Positions 24,747 through 34,423 of a stretch of 64,000 nucleotides of DNA are shown piece by piece. Below the pieces are notes generated by a model. It made no database searches. It had not been told where the DNA came from and saw nothing but the letters and a program-made list of their open reading frames with translations. The DNA lies in NCBI RefSeq assembly GCF_937871615.1, contig NZ_CALMPA010000011.1, positions 62,001-126,000 of the forward strand. The letters are read 5' to 3'. The position numbers and the translations under genes are program-made. This stretch comes from an uncultured Sphingomonas sp. (GTDB lineage: Bacteria; Pseudomonadota; Alphaproteobacteria; Sphingomonadales; Sphingomonadaceae). Numbering within the stretch: the stretch's first letter is position 1; every line of letters begins with the position of its first letter.

Positions 24747-25627
24747 CATTGGTGCGCACCGGCGGGGGGCCGGCGCTGTTCAGCCAGACCAGGCGGCGCG
24801 CGCACGGCGGCGGCTTTTCATGGGCGAAGGCGGCGCTGGCGCTGCTTGCCATCGCGGTGGCGCTGATGATCGCGCTGCCCGCCTTCGCGCAGGTGGCGCC
24901 GCCCGCCGCCCCGGCGGCCCCCGGCGTGGGCGACGCGGTGGATCGCGCGCTCGGCCAGCTTTCCAGCGGCGCGGCATCGGGCCAGACCGGCAGCGGCTCG
25001 CTCTCGCTGTCGCTGCAAGTCCTCATCATCATGGGGCTGCTGACGATCCTGCCGGGGATCATCCTGATGATGACCAGCTTCACGCGGATCATCATCGTGC
25101 TCTCGCTGCTCAGGCAGGCGCTCGGGCTGCAACAGACCCCGCCCAATCAGGTGCTCATCGGGCTTTCGCTGTTCCTGTCCTTTTTCGTGATGGCGCCGGC
25201 GATCAACCAGATCAACACGCAGGCGATCCAGCCCTATGCCGCCGGCAAGCTGGCGGGCACCGACATGATCCGCACCGCCGGGGAGCCGCTCCACGCCTTC
25301 ATGACCAAGCAGACGCGGGTGAAGGATCTGACGATGTTCGCCGAAATGGCGAAATCCGGCCCCTACGCCAATGCGAAGGACGTGCCCTTTTCTGTGCTGC
25401 TGCCCGCATTCGTGACGAGCGAACTGAAGACCGCGTTCCAGATCGGCTTCCTGATCTTCCTGCCGTTCATCGTCATCGATCTGGTGGTGGCAACCGTGCT
25501 GATGGCGCTCGGCATGATGATGCTCTCGCCCTCGATCATCTCGCTGCCGTTCAAGCTGCTGCTGTTCGTGCTGGTCGACGGCTGGGCGCTGACGATGGGC
25601 AGCCTCGCCAATTCGTTCGCGACGTGA
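24743..25627 (+). CDS. fliP: Flagellar export gate protein FliP
   Basis: FliP forms the core pore of the export gate with FliQ and FliR. The 294-residue protein has an N-terminal signal-like hydrophobic segment ending near AFAQ (residue 52). The canonical segments follow: [40 protein letters not shown], and late helices including [20 protein letters not shown]. It is followed by a repeat-bearing gap of 147 bases before fliQ. Confidence 0.97.
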   Translation: MTLVRTGGGPALFSQTRRRAHGGGFSWAKAALALLAIAVALMIALPAFAQVAPPAAPAAPGVGDAVDRALGQLSSGAASGQTGSGSLSLSLQVLIIMGLLTILPGIILMMTSFTRIIIVLSLLRQALGLQQTPPNQVLIGLSLFLSFFVMAPAINQINTQAIQPYAAGKLAGTDMIRTAGEPLHAFMTKQTRVKDLTMFAEMAKSGPYANAKDVPFSVLLPAFVTSELKTAFQIGFLIFLPFIVIDLVVATVLMALGMMMLSPSIISLPFKLLLFVLVDGWALTMGSLANSFAT

Positions 25628-25658
25628 CGGGAAGCGGGCCAGTGCAACAATATCATCG

Positions 25659-25753
25659 CCATTCGCGCGCAGCCGGAAATCCGGGAGCACCTCCGCTACG
25701 CTTGCATCATGGCGGCCAGCCAGAATGGATTCCCGCCTGCGCGGGAATGACGG
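25659..25753. repeat. REP-like palindromic element between fliP and fliQ
   Basis: The unit GGATTCCCGC-CTGC-GCGGGAATGACGG at 25727-25753 matches the two elements at 6114-6211. A decayed inverted partner lies at 25659-25682 (CCATTCGCGCGCAGCCGG, then AAATCC). It sits inside the export-gate operon, splitting fliP from fliQ, and fills most of that 147-base gap. Confidence 0.8.
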
Positions 25754-25774
25754 AAGAATGGTCGGGGCAGGATC

Positions 25775-26047
25775 ATGGTTGACGCGGATTATTTCCTGGC
25801 GGTCGCGAACCAGGCGATGTGGGTGCTGGCGCTGGCCGCCGCGCCGATCCTGATTCCGGCGCTGGTTTCGGGCCTGATCCTCGGCATGATCCAGGCGGCG
25901 ACCTCGATCAACGAACAGACGCTGACCTTCGTGCCCAAGCTGATCGTCGTGGCGATTTCGATCATGGTGTTCGGCGGCATGATAATGGGCCTGCTGGGTG
26001 ATTTCACGATCGGCATCTTCGATCGGATCCCGGATCTGGTGAAATAG
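25775..26047 (+). CDS. fliQ: Flagellar export gate protein FliQ
   Basis: FliQ is a two-helix export-gate subunit. The 90-residue protein has segments MWVLALAAAPILIPALVSGL and LIVVAISIMVFGGMIMGLL flanking the conserved ATSINEQTLTFVPK loop. Length is exactly that of the family. It lies 3 bases before fliR. Confidence 0.96.
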   Translation: MVDADYFLAVANQAMWVLALAAAPILIPALVSGLILGMIQAATSINEQTLTFVPKLIVVAISIMVFGGMIMGLLGDFTIGIFDRIPDLVK

Positions 26048-26050
26048 GCG

Positions 26051-26824
26051 ATGCTCGGCTTCGGCCTCGCGATCGAGCCGCAATTATGGGCGCTCATCTT
26101 CGTGATGGTGCGCGTCGGCAGCGCGTTCGTCGCCGCGCCCGTATTCGGCAACGTATCGGTGCCGTTGCAGGTGCGCGTCGCGCTATCCGGCGCGATCGGC
26201 GTGATGGTGCTCGGCAGCCACCCGATCCAGCCGCCGGCGCAGATTTTCGCGGTCACCACCTTCCTCGCGGTCGCGGCGGAGGCGCTGGTCGGCCTCGCGC
26301 TCGGCTTTGTGCTGCAGATCGCCTTCGCCGCGCCATTGGTCGCGGGCGAGGTGATCGGCGGCTCGATGGGCATCGGCTTCGCCAACATGCTCGATCCCAC
26401 CACCGGGCGATCGTCGCCCGCGATCGGGCGCTTCCTTTCGGTGATGCTGACGCTGCTGTTCCTGTCGCTCGACGGGCATCTCGTCCTCGTCGACATGATC
26501 CTGAAAAGCTATGTCGCGATGCCACCCGGCGCGGCGTGGCTGGCGGCGGGGCAGATGCGCGATATCGCGATGTTCGGCGGCTATATGTTCCTCGCGGGCC
26601 TGTTGCTCGCGCTGCCGGTCGGCTTCCTGCTGCTATGCCTCAACCTCGTGGTGGGGATGCTTTCCCGCTCGGCGCCCGCGCTCAACCTGTTCGCGGTCGG
26701 GTTGCCGGCGAGCCTCGCGGTGGGCGTCGTCAGCCTCGCGATCGCCTTCCCTGCAATGGGTGATTACATGCAGGTGGTGATCCGCGAGGCGCTCGCCGCC
26801 ACCTCCTCGCTGGTGCTCGGCTGA
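26051..26824 (+). CDS. fliR: Flagellar export gate protein FliR
   Basis: FliR caps the FliP-FliQ pore. The 257-residue integral membrane protein has about six helices and the family segment GEVIGGSMGIGFANMLDPTT near residues 99-118. Its last base overlaps the flhB ATG. Confidence 0.94.
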   Translation: MLGFGLAIEPQLWALIFVMVRVGSAFVAAPVFGNVSVPLQVRVALSGAIGVMVLGSHPIQPPAQIFAVTTFLAVAAEALVGLALGFVLQIAFAAPLVAGEVIGGSMGIGFANMLDPTTGRSSPAIGRFLSVMLTLLFLSLDGHLVLVDMILKSYVAMPPGAAWLAAGQMRDIAMFGGYMFLAGLLLALPVGFLLLCLNLVVGMLSRSAPALNLFAVGLPASLAVGVVSLAIAFPAMGDYMQVVIREALAATSSLVLG

Positions 26825-27951
26825 TGTCGGAACAGTTCGGCGAACGGACCGAAGCCCCAACCCCAAAACGGCGCAAGGACGCGCGCGAGCGCGGCGAGCT
26901 GCTCAAGAGCCGTGATTTCGCCACCGCGATCGTCGTGCTGGCGGGCGTCGCGTGGGTGGCGCTGTTCGGATCGTCGCTGCTCAAGGCGTGCAAGGCGATC
27001 ATGGCCGCCTCGTTCCGCTTCGATCGCGGCGATGTGGAGGATTTCCAGCCGTGGCGGCCGCTGGTGGATGCCGGCTGGCAACTCGTGCCCGCGCTCGGCT
27101 CGCTGTTCGCGATCACCGTCGTCGCGGCGATCGTCAGCCAGGGCGGGCTCGGCTCGCTCGGCTTCAATCCCTCGCTGCTCGCGCCCAAGGCGTCGCGAAT
27201 CAACCCCGCGTCGGGGCTGAAGCGCATCTTCGGCCCGAACGGGCTGATCGAGCTGGGCAAATCCTTGCTCAAGGTGGTGCTGCTCGGCTCGATCGGCGCG
27301 TGGCTGCTTATGTCATCCTCCCGCACGATGTTCGGCCTCGCCTCGTCCGATATCGAGGTGGCGGTGGGATCACTCGGCGGCACGCTGACGCATATCCTGA
27401 TCGTCATGGCGCTGGGGCTGGTCGCGATCGCGATGGTCGATGTGCCGGTGCAGATCATGCAATTGCTCGGCAAGCTGCGCATGACCAAGCAGGAGGTGAA
27501 GGACGAGCACAAGGAAAGCGACGGCAACCCCGAGGTGAAGGGCCAGATCCGTGCGAAACAGCGCGCGATCCTGTCCCGTTCGATGAAGAAGGCGCTGGCT
27601 TCCGCGCATGTCGTGCTGACCAACCCGACGCATTTCGCCGTCGCGCTGCGCTATGATCGCGGGCAGGATCAGGTGCCGGTGGTGGTGGCCAAGGGCCGCG
27701 GCGCGACGGCGCTCGCGATCCGCGAGGCGGCGGGCGAATTCGCGGTGCCGGTGCTCGAATATCCGCAGCTCGCGCGCGCCGTTTACTACACCAGCCGCGA
27801 AGGCCAGGAGGTGCGCGACGACCTCTATCTCGCGATTGCGACGGTGCTGGCGTTCGTGTTCAACCTCAACGCGGCGGCGGGCGGTCGCGCGCCGCCCGCG
27901 ATCGAGGTGCCGCTCACCGCGCGCTTCGACGAAAACGGCGCGAAACAGTGA
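26824..27951 (+). CDS. flhB: Flagellar export switch protein FlhB
   Basis: FlhB sets substrate specificity and cleaves itself on hook completion. The 375-residue protein opens with the typical GERTEAPTPKRRKDARERGE. It has four membrane helices and the autocleavage motif Asn267-Pro-Thr-His in LTNPTHFAVALRYD. The cytoplasmic tail contains FAVPVLEYPQLARAVYYT. It ends the fliK operon; a sigma-28 promoter for fliD begins about 20 bases after its stop. Confidence 0.97.
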   Translation: MSEQFGERTEAPTPKRRKDARERGELLKSRDFATAIVVLAGVAWVALFGSSLLKACKAIMAASFRFDRGDVEDFQPWRPLVDAGWQLVPALGSLFAITVVAAIVSQGGLGSLGFNPSLLAPKASRINPASGLKRIFGPNGLIELGKSLLKVVLLGSIGAWLLMSSSRTMFGLASSDIEVAVGSLGGTLTHILIVMALGLVAIAMVDVPVQIMQLLGKLRMTKQEVKDEHKESDGNPEVKGQIRAKQRAILSRSMKKALASAHVVLTNPTHFAVALRYDRGQDQVPVVVAKGRGATALAIREAAGEFAVPVLEYPQLARAVYYTSREGQEVRDDLYLAIATVLAFVFNLNAAAGGRAPPAIEVPLTARFDENGAKQ

Positions 27952-27971
27952 TCCCGCGCGCCCGGAAACCC

Positions 27972-27998
27972 TAAAGAAGCGTGCGCCTCGGCCGTTTG
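27972..27998 (+). promoter_or_regulatory. Sigma-28 promoter of fliD-fliS
   Basis: The site reads TAAA, 15 bases, then GCCGTTTG, nearly identical to the flgM site. The -10 element ends 8 bases before the fliD ATG, so the transcript should begin at or within a few bases of the start codon. There is no Shine-Dalgarno in that gap. Confidence 0.75.
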
Positions 27999-28005
27999 AA
28001 TCACC

Positions 28006-29514
28006 ATGACGACGACCAGCAGCACCAGCGGATCGGCCACCTCGCCGACGACCGCGGCCACCACCGCGAGCGTCAACTCATCCGCCGCGCAGCAACTGCT
28101 GAGTTCGCTCAACGCCGGATCGGGCGTCGACACCAGCTCGCTCGTCACGTCACTGGTCAACGCGCAATTCGCCACCAAGGCCGCCGCGCTGAAGGCGAAA
28201 TCGGATGCGCTGACGACCAAGATTTCCGATGTCGCGACGCTCAAGGGCCAGATCAGCGATTTTGCCGCTGCGCTCGAAAGTCTGGTGAAGGGCGGCACGC
28301 TCGTTTCGCAGCCGGCAAGCTCGAATACCGGGGTGTTGAACGTCACGCCGCTGGTCGGCGCGAAGCTCAACGGGCTGTCGGGGAGCATCACGGTCAGCCA
28401 GCTCGCCAGCGCGCAAACCGCCGTCAGCGCCACTGCGGTCGCCAGCAGAAACGCGCCGATCGGCACCGGCCAGTTCACGCTGACGCTGGGCACCGCCAGC
28501 TATAACAGCGACGGATCAATGGCGTCGTTCGCCGCAGGCAGCGGCGCGCCCGCGACGATCACCATCGGCAGCGGCAACAATTCGCTCGCGGGACTCGCGG
28601 ATGCGATCAACAATGCCAGCGCGGGTGTCACCGCCTCGATCGTCACCAACGTCGATGGATCGGCCTATCTCTCGCTAAAGGGCGCGAGCGGCGCGGCGCA
28701 GGCCTTCACGCTGACCGCGACGACCGACGATAACGGCACGCTTTCCGCGTTCAACGTCGGGCCAGGCGCCGCGATGAAGATTTCCAGCAAGGCGCAGAAC
28801 GCGAAGCTGACGCTCGACGGCGTCGCGGTGGAGCGCACCGGCAACACGATCACCGATCTCGTGCAGGGCCTGCAAATCAACCTGACCGGCACCTCCACCG
28901 TGCCGGTCACGCTCTCCTCCTCCACGCCGACCACGGCGCTGACGAACGCGGTCAACGATCTCGTCGATACGTACAATCAGGTGTTCGCCGCGCTGAAGGC
29001 GCAGGTCGATCCGATCACCGGCGATCTGCGCGCCGATACCGCGGCACAGGCGCTTTACCGCTCGATGCGCGGGCTGACGACGCGAACACTGATCGGCAAT
29101 GCCGCCCCCGGCGCGCCATCCACGCTCGCCGATCTCGGGGTCACCACCAATCGCGATGGCTCGATCTCGGTCGACGCGACCAAGCTCACCAACGCGATCA
29201 CCAATAACCCGGCTGGCGTGGAGGCGATCTTCTCTTATGCCACGATCGGCACCGACGGCATCAACGCCGCGATGCAATCAATCAAGCTCAACGCCACCAG
29301 CACGCTCTACGGGCTGGGCGCATCGACGGCGACCTACACCAAGGCGCAAGGCACGATCGCAACGCAGCAGGACGATCTGACCACCAGGCAGCAGCAGATG
29401 ACCGATCGCCTGACGCAGCAGTTCGCGGCGATGAACGCCAAGGTCGCGGCATACAAGTCCACCCAGGCCTATATGACGCAGCAGATCAACATGTGGACGA
29501 AATCGGGCAATTGA
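28006..29514 (+). CDS. fliD: Flagellar filament cap protein FliD
   Basis: FliD caps the filament and folds incoming flagellin. The 502-residue protein has the N-terminal FliD domain (LLSSLNAGSGVDTSSLVTSL, then VNAQFATKAAALKAKSDAL) and FliD C-terminal motifs (TALTNAVNDLVDTYNQVFAA, then LADLGVTTNRDGSISVDATK). The C-terminal coiled coil is rich in Gln (TRQQQMTDRLTQQFAAMNAK). It has its own predicted sigma-28 promoter. The 3' end overlaps the possible fliS GTG start. Confidence 0.95.
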   Translation: MTTTSSTSGSATSPTTAATTASVNSSAAQQLLSSLNAGSGVDTSSLVTSLVNAQFATKAAALKAKSDALTTKISDVATLKGQISDFAAALESLVKGGTLVSQPASSNTGVLNVTPLVGAKLNGLSGSITVSQLASAQTAVSATAVASRNAPIGTGQFTLTLGTASYNSDGSMASFAAGSGAPATITIGSGNNSLAGLADAINNASAGVTASIVTNVDGSAYLSLKGASGAAQAFTLTATTDDNGTLSAFNVGPGAAMKISSKAQNAKLTLDGVAVERTGNTITDLVQGLQINLTGTSTVPVTLSSSTPTTALTNAVNDLVDTYNQVFAALKAQVDPITGDLRADTAAQALYRSMRGLTTRTLIGNAAPGAPSTLADLGVTTNRDGSISVDATKLTNAITNNPAGVEAIFSYATIGTDGINAAMQSIKLNATSTLYGLGASTATYTKAQGTIATQQDDLTTRQQQMTDRLTQQFAAMNAKVAAYKSTQAYMTQQINMWTKSGN

Positions 29515-29915
29515 CGGTGGCTTATGCAAGCGCGCTGCTGCGCAACCCGGCACAAACCTATCGCGAGATTGATCTCGCCGGGCGCACCGCCAACGCAGAC
29601 GGCCCGGCGCTGGTATCCTTGCTCTACGAGGAATTGATCCAGGCGCTGCGTGTCGCCGCCTGGGCGGCGGAACGGCGCCAGTTCACGACCAAGAGCGAAC
29701 GCGTCACCCGCGCCACCGCGATCCTGTTCGCGCTGGAGGCGAACCTCGATTTCGAGAAAGGCGGCGAAATCTCCAAGACGCTCGCGCGGCTTTACGCCGG
29801 CGCGCGCGCGCAGGTGATCCGCGCCAGCCTGGGCCATGACGGCGCGCCTTTTCGCGATATCGCGGACAATCTGGCCGAAATCGCCAACGCCTGGTCGCAG
29901 GCGCGCGCCGCCTGA
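29493..29915 (+). CDS. fliS: Flagellin export chaperone FliS
   Basis: FliS prevents early polymerisation of flagellin. The 140-residue frame opens at a GTG inside fliD; a second GTG at 29517, just after the fliD stop, is equally likely and gives 132 residues. Family features are LLRNPAQTYREIDLAGRTAN, then ALVSLLYEELIQALRVAAWA and ALEANLDFEKGGEISKTLAR. No good Shine-Dalgarno is seen for either start, suggesting coupling to fliD. Confidence 0.88.
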   Translation: MDEIGQLTVAYASALLRNPAQTYREIDLAGRTANADGPALVSLLYEELIQALRVAAWAAERRQFTTKSERVTRATAILFALEANLDFEKGGEISKTLARLYAGARAQVIRASLGHDGAPFRDIADNLAEIANAWSQARAA

Positions 29916-29957
29916 TCGAGCGGCGCCAAGGCGCCAGCCAGCCGTTTTCCCTCGCGA

Positions 29958-30017
29958 AATCGCCCCCCGCCCCGTGCGGCGGGCGATTCACGCATTCACT
30001 TGACCGCGTGAATCGCC
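29958..30017. promoter_or_regulatory. Overlapping, mutually exclusive inverted repeats upstream of the HNH gene
   Basis: AATCGCCC (29958-29965) pairs with GGGCGATT (29981-29988). GGCGATTCACGC (29982-29993) pairs perfectly over 12 bases with GCGTGAATCGCC (30006-30017). The two stems share bases 29982-29988, so only one can form. They occupy the 171-base gap between fliS and the HNH gene, about 70 bases before its start. They could be a terminator/antiterminator pair or an operator. Confidence 0.5.
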
Positions 30018-30086
30018 GTCTGTCATCATGCGGTAACGGCAAACGTCGTAAGGCGTGCGCCACACGGTATCGAAGGGGACAGAAGT

Positions 30087-30656
30087 TTGTTCCATCCCGA
30101 TCTGATCCGCCATCCGGACAGTTGCCCCACGCTCGTCCTGAATGCCGATTACACGCCGCTTTCCTATTATCCGCTCAGCATCTGGCCATGGCAGACGGCG
30201 GTGAAGGCGGTATTCCTCGATCGCGTCGATATCGTCGCGCATTATGAACGCGAAGTGCACAGCCCGAGCTTCGCGATGAAGCTGCCCTCGGTGATCGCGC
30301 TCAAGCAATATGTGAAGCCGTCGCAATTCCCGGCCTTCACGCGCTTCAACCTGTTCCTGCGCGATAAATTCGCCTGCCAATATTGCGGCACCACGCATCG
30401 CGACCTGACGTTCGATCATGTCATCCCGCGCGCGCAGGGTGGGCGGACGACATGGGAGAATGTCGTCACCGCCTGCGCGCCGTGCAATCTGCGCAAGGGC
30501 GGGCGCACCCCGCGCGAGGCGTCGATGCCGCTGCATATCGAGCCGATCCGCCCGACGAGCTGGCATTTGCAGGAACACGGTCGCCGCTTCCCGCCCAATT
30601 ACCTGCATGATACATGGCGCGACTGGCTCTATTGGGATGTCGAGCTGGAGGCGTAA
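30087..30656 (+). CDS. HNH endonuclease family protein
   Basis: This is a putative metal-dependent nuclease of the small HNH family often annotated next to housekeeping genes in alphaproteobacteria. The 189-residue protein has the paired cysteines Cys97/Cys100 (FACQYCG), the core Asp110-His111 (FDHVIPRAQGG), and WENVVTACAPCNLRKGG with Cys130/Cys133 and Asn125. The start is a TTG preceded by GAAGGGGAC. Substrate and cellular role are unknown. It is not clearly part of the flagellar set. Confidence 0.8.
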   Translation: MFHPDLIRHPDSCPTLVLNADYTPLSYYPLSIWPWQTAVKAVFLDRVDIVAHYEREVHSPSFAMKLPSVIALKQYVKPSQFPAFTRFNLFLRDKFACQYCGTTHRDLTFDHVIPRAQGGRTTWENVVTACAPCNLRKGGRTPREASMPLHIEPIRPTSWHLQEHGRRFPPNYLHDTWRDWLYWDVELEA

Positions 30657-30661
30657 ACCCC

Positions 30662-30738
30662 CGCTCGCCCCAAGCCTGTCGAACGGCTGCCCTTCTTGCG
30701 ACGAAAGGACAGGGCTTCGGCAAGCTCAGCCCGAACGG
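30662..30738. repeat. Dispersed inverted repeat, GTCGAAG family, copy C
   Basis: This copy has arms CAAGCCTGTCGAACGGCTGC and AGGGCTTCGGCAAGCTCAGC ending in CCCGAACGG, as in the copies near fliA. It lies between two convergent genes, just past both stops, where it may also act as a bidirectional terminator. Confidence 0.7.
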
Positions 30739-30750
30739 CGCTGATTTGGC

Positions 30751-33700
30751 TCAGCCATATCCCCCGCCGCCGGGTGTTTCGATCACGAAGCGATCGCCCG
30801 GCTCCAGGGCGGCCTCGTCGCGCCCGCTGAGCATTTCGCGCGCGCCATCGCGCCGCTCGACCCATTGCGCGCCGCCTGCGCCATCGCCGCCACCCGCCAG
30901 CCCGAACGGCGCGATCGTGCGGCGCGAGGCCACGATCGTCGCGGTCATCGGCTCCAGCGCGGTGATCGCGCGGATCGCACCATTGCCGCCGCGATGGCGC
31001 CCCGCCCCGCCCGATCCGCGCCGGATCGCGAACCTGTCGAGCCGCACCGGATAGCGCATCTCCAGTATCTCGGGATCGGTGATGCGGGTGTTCGTCATAT
31101 GCGTATGCACGGCGCTCGCGCCGTCGAAATCGGGGCCTGCGCCCGCGCCGCCGCAGATCGTTTCATAATATTGGAAGCGATCGTTGCCGAACAGGAAGTT
31201 GTTCATCGTCCCCTGCGATGCCGCCGAGGCGCCAAGCGCGCCGAGCAGCGCGTTGCACACCGCCTGGCTCACCTCCGTATTGCCCGCCACCACCGCGCTG
31301 CCTGGCGGTGGCGACAGGAAGCTGCCATCGGGTAGGATGATGGTGAGCGGCGCGAGGCACCCTTCGTTGAGCGGCAGATCCTCGCCGACGAGGCAGCGAA
31401 AGGCATAGAGCACCACCGCGCGCGTCACCGCAGGGGGCGCGTTGAAATTGCCGGTGCTCGCCGCGCTGGTACCGGTGAAGTCGATCGTCGCGGCGCGGCC
31501 CGCGTGATCGACCGTCACCTTCACCGCGATCCGTGCGCCATCATCCATCGGATAATCGAACGCGCCGTCGGACAAACGGGTGATGACACGGCGGATGCTC
31601 TCCTCCGCATTGGCCATCACATGCCCCATATAGGCGCTGACCATCGCCCAGCCGCGCGCCGCGACCAGCGCGCGCAACTCCGCGATCCCGGTTTCGTTGG
31701 CGGCGAGCTGCGCCTTGATATCGGCAAGGTTCACGTCCGGGCTGCGCGCCGGCCAGCGCGCGCCGGCCAGCAAAGCGCGGAACTCGCCCTCGCGCAGTTC
31801 CCCGCCGTCGACCAGCAGGAAATCGTCGATCACCACGCCTTCATCCTCCAGCGTGCGCGAATCGGGCGGGGTCGATCCCGGCGTGAGCCCGCCGATATCG
31901 GCGTGATGCCCGCGATTGGCGACAAAGAAGCGGATTTCCTTCCCCGCATCGTCGAATACCGGGGAAATCACCGTCACATCGGGCAGATGCGTGCCGCCGT
32001 TGAACGGATTGTTGAGCGCCACCGCATCGCCCGGCTTCAGCCTGCCGGCGCGGCTGGCGATCACCGTGCGCACGCTCTCCCCCATCGCGCCAAGGTGGAC
32101 CGGGACGTGCGGCGCATTGGCGATCAGATTCCCGCTCGCATCGAACAGCGCACAGGAAAAATCGAGCCGTTCCTTCATGTTGACGCTGCTTGAGGTGTTG
32201 CGCAGCACCACGCCCATGCGATCGGCGATGCCCATGAACTGCGAGTTGAACAGTTCCAGTTGCACCGGATCGACGATGGCGGGATCGGCGGCGGCCTCGC
32301 GCGCGGCGGCTTCGTGGTGGAGCACAAGTTCGCCCGCCGCGCCAACCTCCACGCGCCAGCCCGGCTCCACCACGGTGGTGGCGATCACCTCGCGGATCAG
32401 CGCGGGGCCGTGGATCAGATCGCCGGGGCGCAGGCCATCGCGATCATGGACCGGCGCGTCATGCGCGCCGCCGCCGCTCCACAAAGCGATCGTCTCCAGC
32501 GGCGCGGGCATCGCGCCGTCGCGCGGCGCGAGCACGGGCAGCGCGACCGGGGTGCCGGGGAGGATCGCCTCCACCACCACGCTTTCGACGACGATCGCGC
32601 GATCCGGGCTGATGAAGCCGAAGCGCGCACGATGCGCCGCCTCGAACGCCTCGCGCATCGCCGCCAGCGTGCCGACCGGCACGGGGAGCGCGGTATCGGT
32701 GCCGGCGTAGCGCAGGTTGACGCTCGCCTCGCGCCTGATGCCTTCGCCGCCGATCTCGCGCGCGGCTTCCTCGCCGAGCGCCCTTGTCAGCGCGTCGATC
32801 GCATCCAGCGCGGCGGCGTCTAGCGCGCATTCGAGCGAGCGCTGCCGCATCGCCGACTGGTCCGCCAGCCCCATGCCATAAGCGGAAAGCACCCCGGCGA
32901 AGGGATGGATCAGCACGGTGCGCATCCCCAATGTCTCCGCCACGCGGCACGCATGTTGCCCGCCAGCCCCGCCGAAACATTGCAGGGCGAAGCGGGTGAC
33001 ATCCTCGCCACGCTCCAGCGCGACGCGCTTGATCGCGGCGGCCATGTTGGCAACCGCGATCGTCAGGAACCCCTCGGCCACGTCACGCGGATCCTGCGCG
33101 CGGCCCGTGGCGGCGGCGATTCCGGTGGCGAGTTCGGCGAAGCGCGCTTCCACCGCCGCGCGATCGAGCGGCTGATCGCCATCTGGGCCGAAGATTGCCG
33201 GGAAATGGCCGGGCTGTATCTTGCCGACCATCACGTTCGCATCGGTGACGGTGAGCGGCCCGCCGCGCCGATAGCAGCATGGCCCCGGATTGGCGCCCGC
33301 ACTATCCGGCCCGACGCGATAGCGCGCGCCATCGAAATTGAGGATCGAGCCGCCGCCCGCCGCGATCGTCTCGATCGCCATCATCGGCACGCGCAGCTCT
33401 ACCCCGGCCACCTCGGTATCGAAGGCGCGCTCGAACCGCCCGGCATAGAGCATCACGTCGGTGGATGTACCGCCCATGTCGAAACCGATCACGCGGTCAA
33501 AGCCCGCCGCCTCAGCCGTCCGCGCGGCGGCGACCACGCCGCCCGCCGGGCCGGAGAGGATCGCATCCTTGCCCTGAAACGCGCGCGCATCGGCCAGCCC
33601 GCCGTTCGACTGCATGAAGGCGAGCGGCGTATCGCCGAGCGCGCGCGCCACCGTATCGACATAACGCCGCAGCACCGGCGACAGATACGCGTCCACCACC

Positions 33701-34320
33701 GTCGTCCGCCCGCGCGCGACCAGCCCGGTGAGCGCGCTCGTCGCATGGCTTGCGGACACCTGTGCGAACCCCGCCTCGCGCGCGAGCGCCGCGATGCGCG
33801 CTTCGGTTTCGGGGAAGGCCCAGGCGTGGGCCAGCGCGATCGCCACCGCCTCGAACCCCTCGGCCCGGCGACGGACGAGCATCGCGCGCACCGCTTCCTC
33901 GTCGAGCGGCACGAGCGTGTTGCCCGCCGCGTCGATCCGCCCGCCGACTTCCTCCACCGCCTCATGCAATGGTTCGGGCAGGCTGATGCCGAGATCGAAC
34001 AGGCGGGGGCGCGCCTGATTGCCGATCGTCAGCAAATCCGCGAACCCGGCATCCACGATCAGCAACGTGCGCGCGCCCTTGCGTTCGAGCAGCGCATTGG
34101 TGGCAACGGTGGTGCCCATCCTCACCTGGTCGATCAGCGCGGCGGGCAGCGGCGCCTCCGCCGCGAGGCCGAGCACCGCGCGAATGCCCGCGATCGCCGC
34201 ATCGGCATAGCGTTCGGGATTTTCGCTCAGCAGCTTGGTGGTGGAAAGCGTGCCGTCGGGCGCCCGCGCCACGATATCGGTGAAGGTGCCGCCACGATCA
34301 ATCCAGAACTCCCAGGCCAC
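30751..34320 (-). CDS. Fused hydantoinase/5-oxoprolinase (HyuA-HyuB)
   Basis: This is a putative ATP-dependent 5-oxoprolinase opening 5-oxo-L-proline to L-glutamate. The 1189-residue protein joins a HyuA part with the actin-like phosphate loop [16 protein letters not shown] at the N-terminus, [14 protein letters not shown] and [17 protein letters not shown], to a HyuB part beginning near residue 690 ([20 protein letters not shown]). Length fits eukaryote-like one-chain oxoprolinases; hydantoinases are usually two chains. The start is a GTG with a strong GGAGGTGA. It is divergent from a MarR-like gene and a DUF969/DUF979 transporter. Confidence 0.88.
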   Translation of the reverse strand: MAWEFWIDRGGTFTDIVARAPDGTLSTTKLLSENPERYADAAIAGIRAVLGLAAEAPLPAALIDQVRMGTTVATNALLERKGARTLLIVDAGFADLLTIGNQARPRLFDLGISLPEPLHEAVEEVGGRIDAAGNTLVPLDEEAVRAMLVRRRAEGFEAVAIALAHAWAFPETEARIAALAREAGFAQVSASHATSALTGLVARGRTTVVDAYLSPVLRRYVDTVARALGDTPLAFMQSNGGLADARAFQGKDAILSGPAGGVVAAARTAEAAGFDRVIGFDMGGTSTDVMLYAGRFERAFDTEVAGVELRVPMMAIETIAAGGGSILNFDGARYRVGPDSAGANPGPCCYRRGGPLTVTDANVMVGKIQPGHFPAIFGPDGDQPLDRAAVEARFAELATGIAAATGRAQDPRDVAEGFLTIAVANMAAAIKRVALERGEDVTRFALQCFGGAGGQHACRVAETLGMRTVLIHPFAGVLSAYGMGLADQSAMRQRSLECALDAAALDAIDALTRALGEEAAREIGGEGIRREASVNLRYAGTDTALPVPVGTLAAMREAFEAAHRARFGFISPDRAIVVESVVVEAILPGTPVALPVLAPRDGAMPAPLETIALWSGGGAHDAPVHDRDGLRPGDLIHGPALIREVIATTVVEPGWRVEVGAAGELVLHHEAAAREAAADPAIVDPVQLELFNSQFMGIADRMGVVLRNTSSSVNMKERLDFSCALFDASGNLIANAPHVPVHLGAMGESVRTVIASRAGRLKPGDAVALNNPFNGGTHLPDVTVISPVFDDAGKEIRFFVANRGHHADIGGLTPGSTPPDSRTLEDEGVVIDDFLLVDGGELREGEFRALLAGARWPARSPDVNLADIKAQLAANETGIAELRALVAARGWAMVSAYMGHVMANAEESIRRVITRLSDGAFDYPMDDGARIAVKVTVDHAGRAATIDFTGTSAASTGNFNAPPAVTRAVVLYAFRCLVGEDLPLNEGCLAPLTIILPDGSFLSPPPGSAVVAGNTEVSQAVCNALLGALGASAASQGTMNNFLFGNDRFQYYETICGGAGAGPDFDGASAVHTHMTNTRITDPEILEMRYPVRLDRFAIRRGSGGAGRHRGGNGAIRAITALEPMTATIVASRRTIAPFGLAGGGDGAGGAQWVERRDGAREMLSGRDEAALEPGDRFVIETPGGGGYG

Positions 34321-34346
34321 CGATCACCTCCATTTTATCGACAAAT

Positions 34347-34357
34347 TATCAATGATA
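34347..34357. promoter_or_regulatory. Palindrome TATCAATGATA, possible operator
   Basis: This perfect 11-base palindrome lies in the 103-base gap between the divergent oxoprolinase and MarR-like genes. It is one of two adjacent palindromes with centres about 13 bases apart. Binding by the local MarR-like protein is inference. Confidence 0.45.
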
Positions 34358-34359
34358 CG

Positions 34360-34371
34360 ACGATCAATCGT
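34360..34371. promoter_or_regulatory. Palindrome ACGATCAATCGT, possible operator
   Basis: This perfect 12-base inverted repeat is next to the palindrome at 34347-34357 and is followed by TTGACA (34371-34376), a possible -35 element. The region is much more AT-rich than its surroundings, as expected for a control region. Confidence 0.45.
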
Positions 34372-34423
34372 TGACAAGCCCGATTCGCCGCGCGAACCTC
34401 CCCGCCCAACGATCGGGAAAGGG

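Noticed and set aside
30087-30656. HNH gene as a homing endonuclease or prophage relic
   Set aside because: No intron, integrase or phage gene is near. The composition matches the neighbours, and this HNH type is widespread on alphaproteobacterial chromosomes.
32905-34374. Plus-strand frame of 489 codons opposite the oxoprolinase
   Set aside because: The opposite strand has HyuA motifs and a strong GTG start with Shine-Dalgarno. The plus frame has none.
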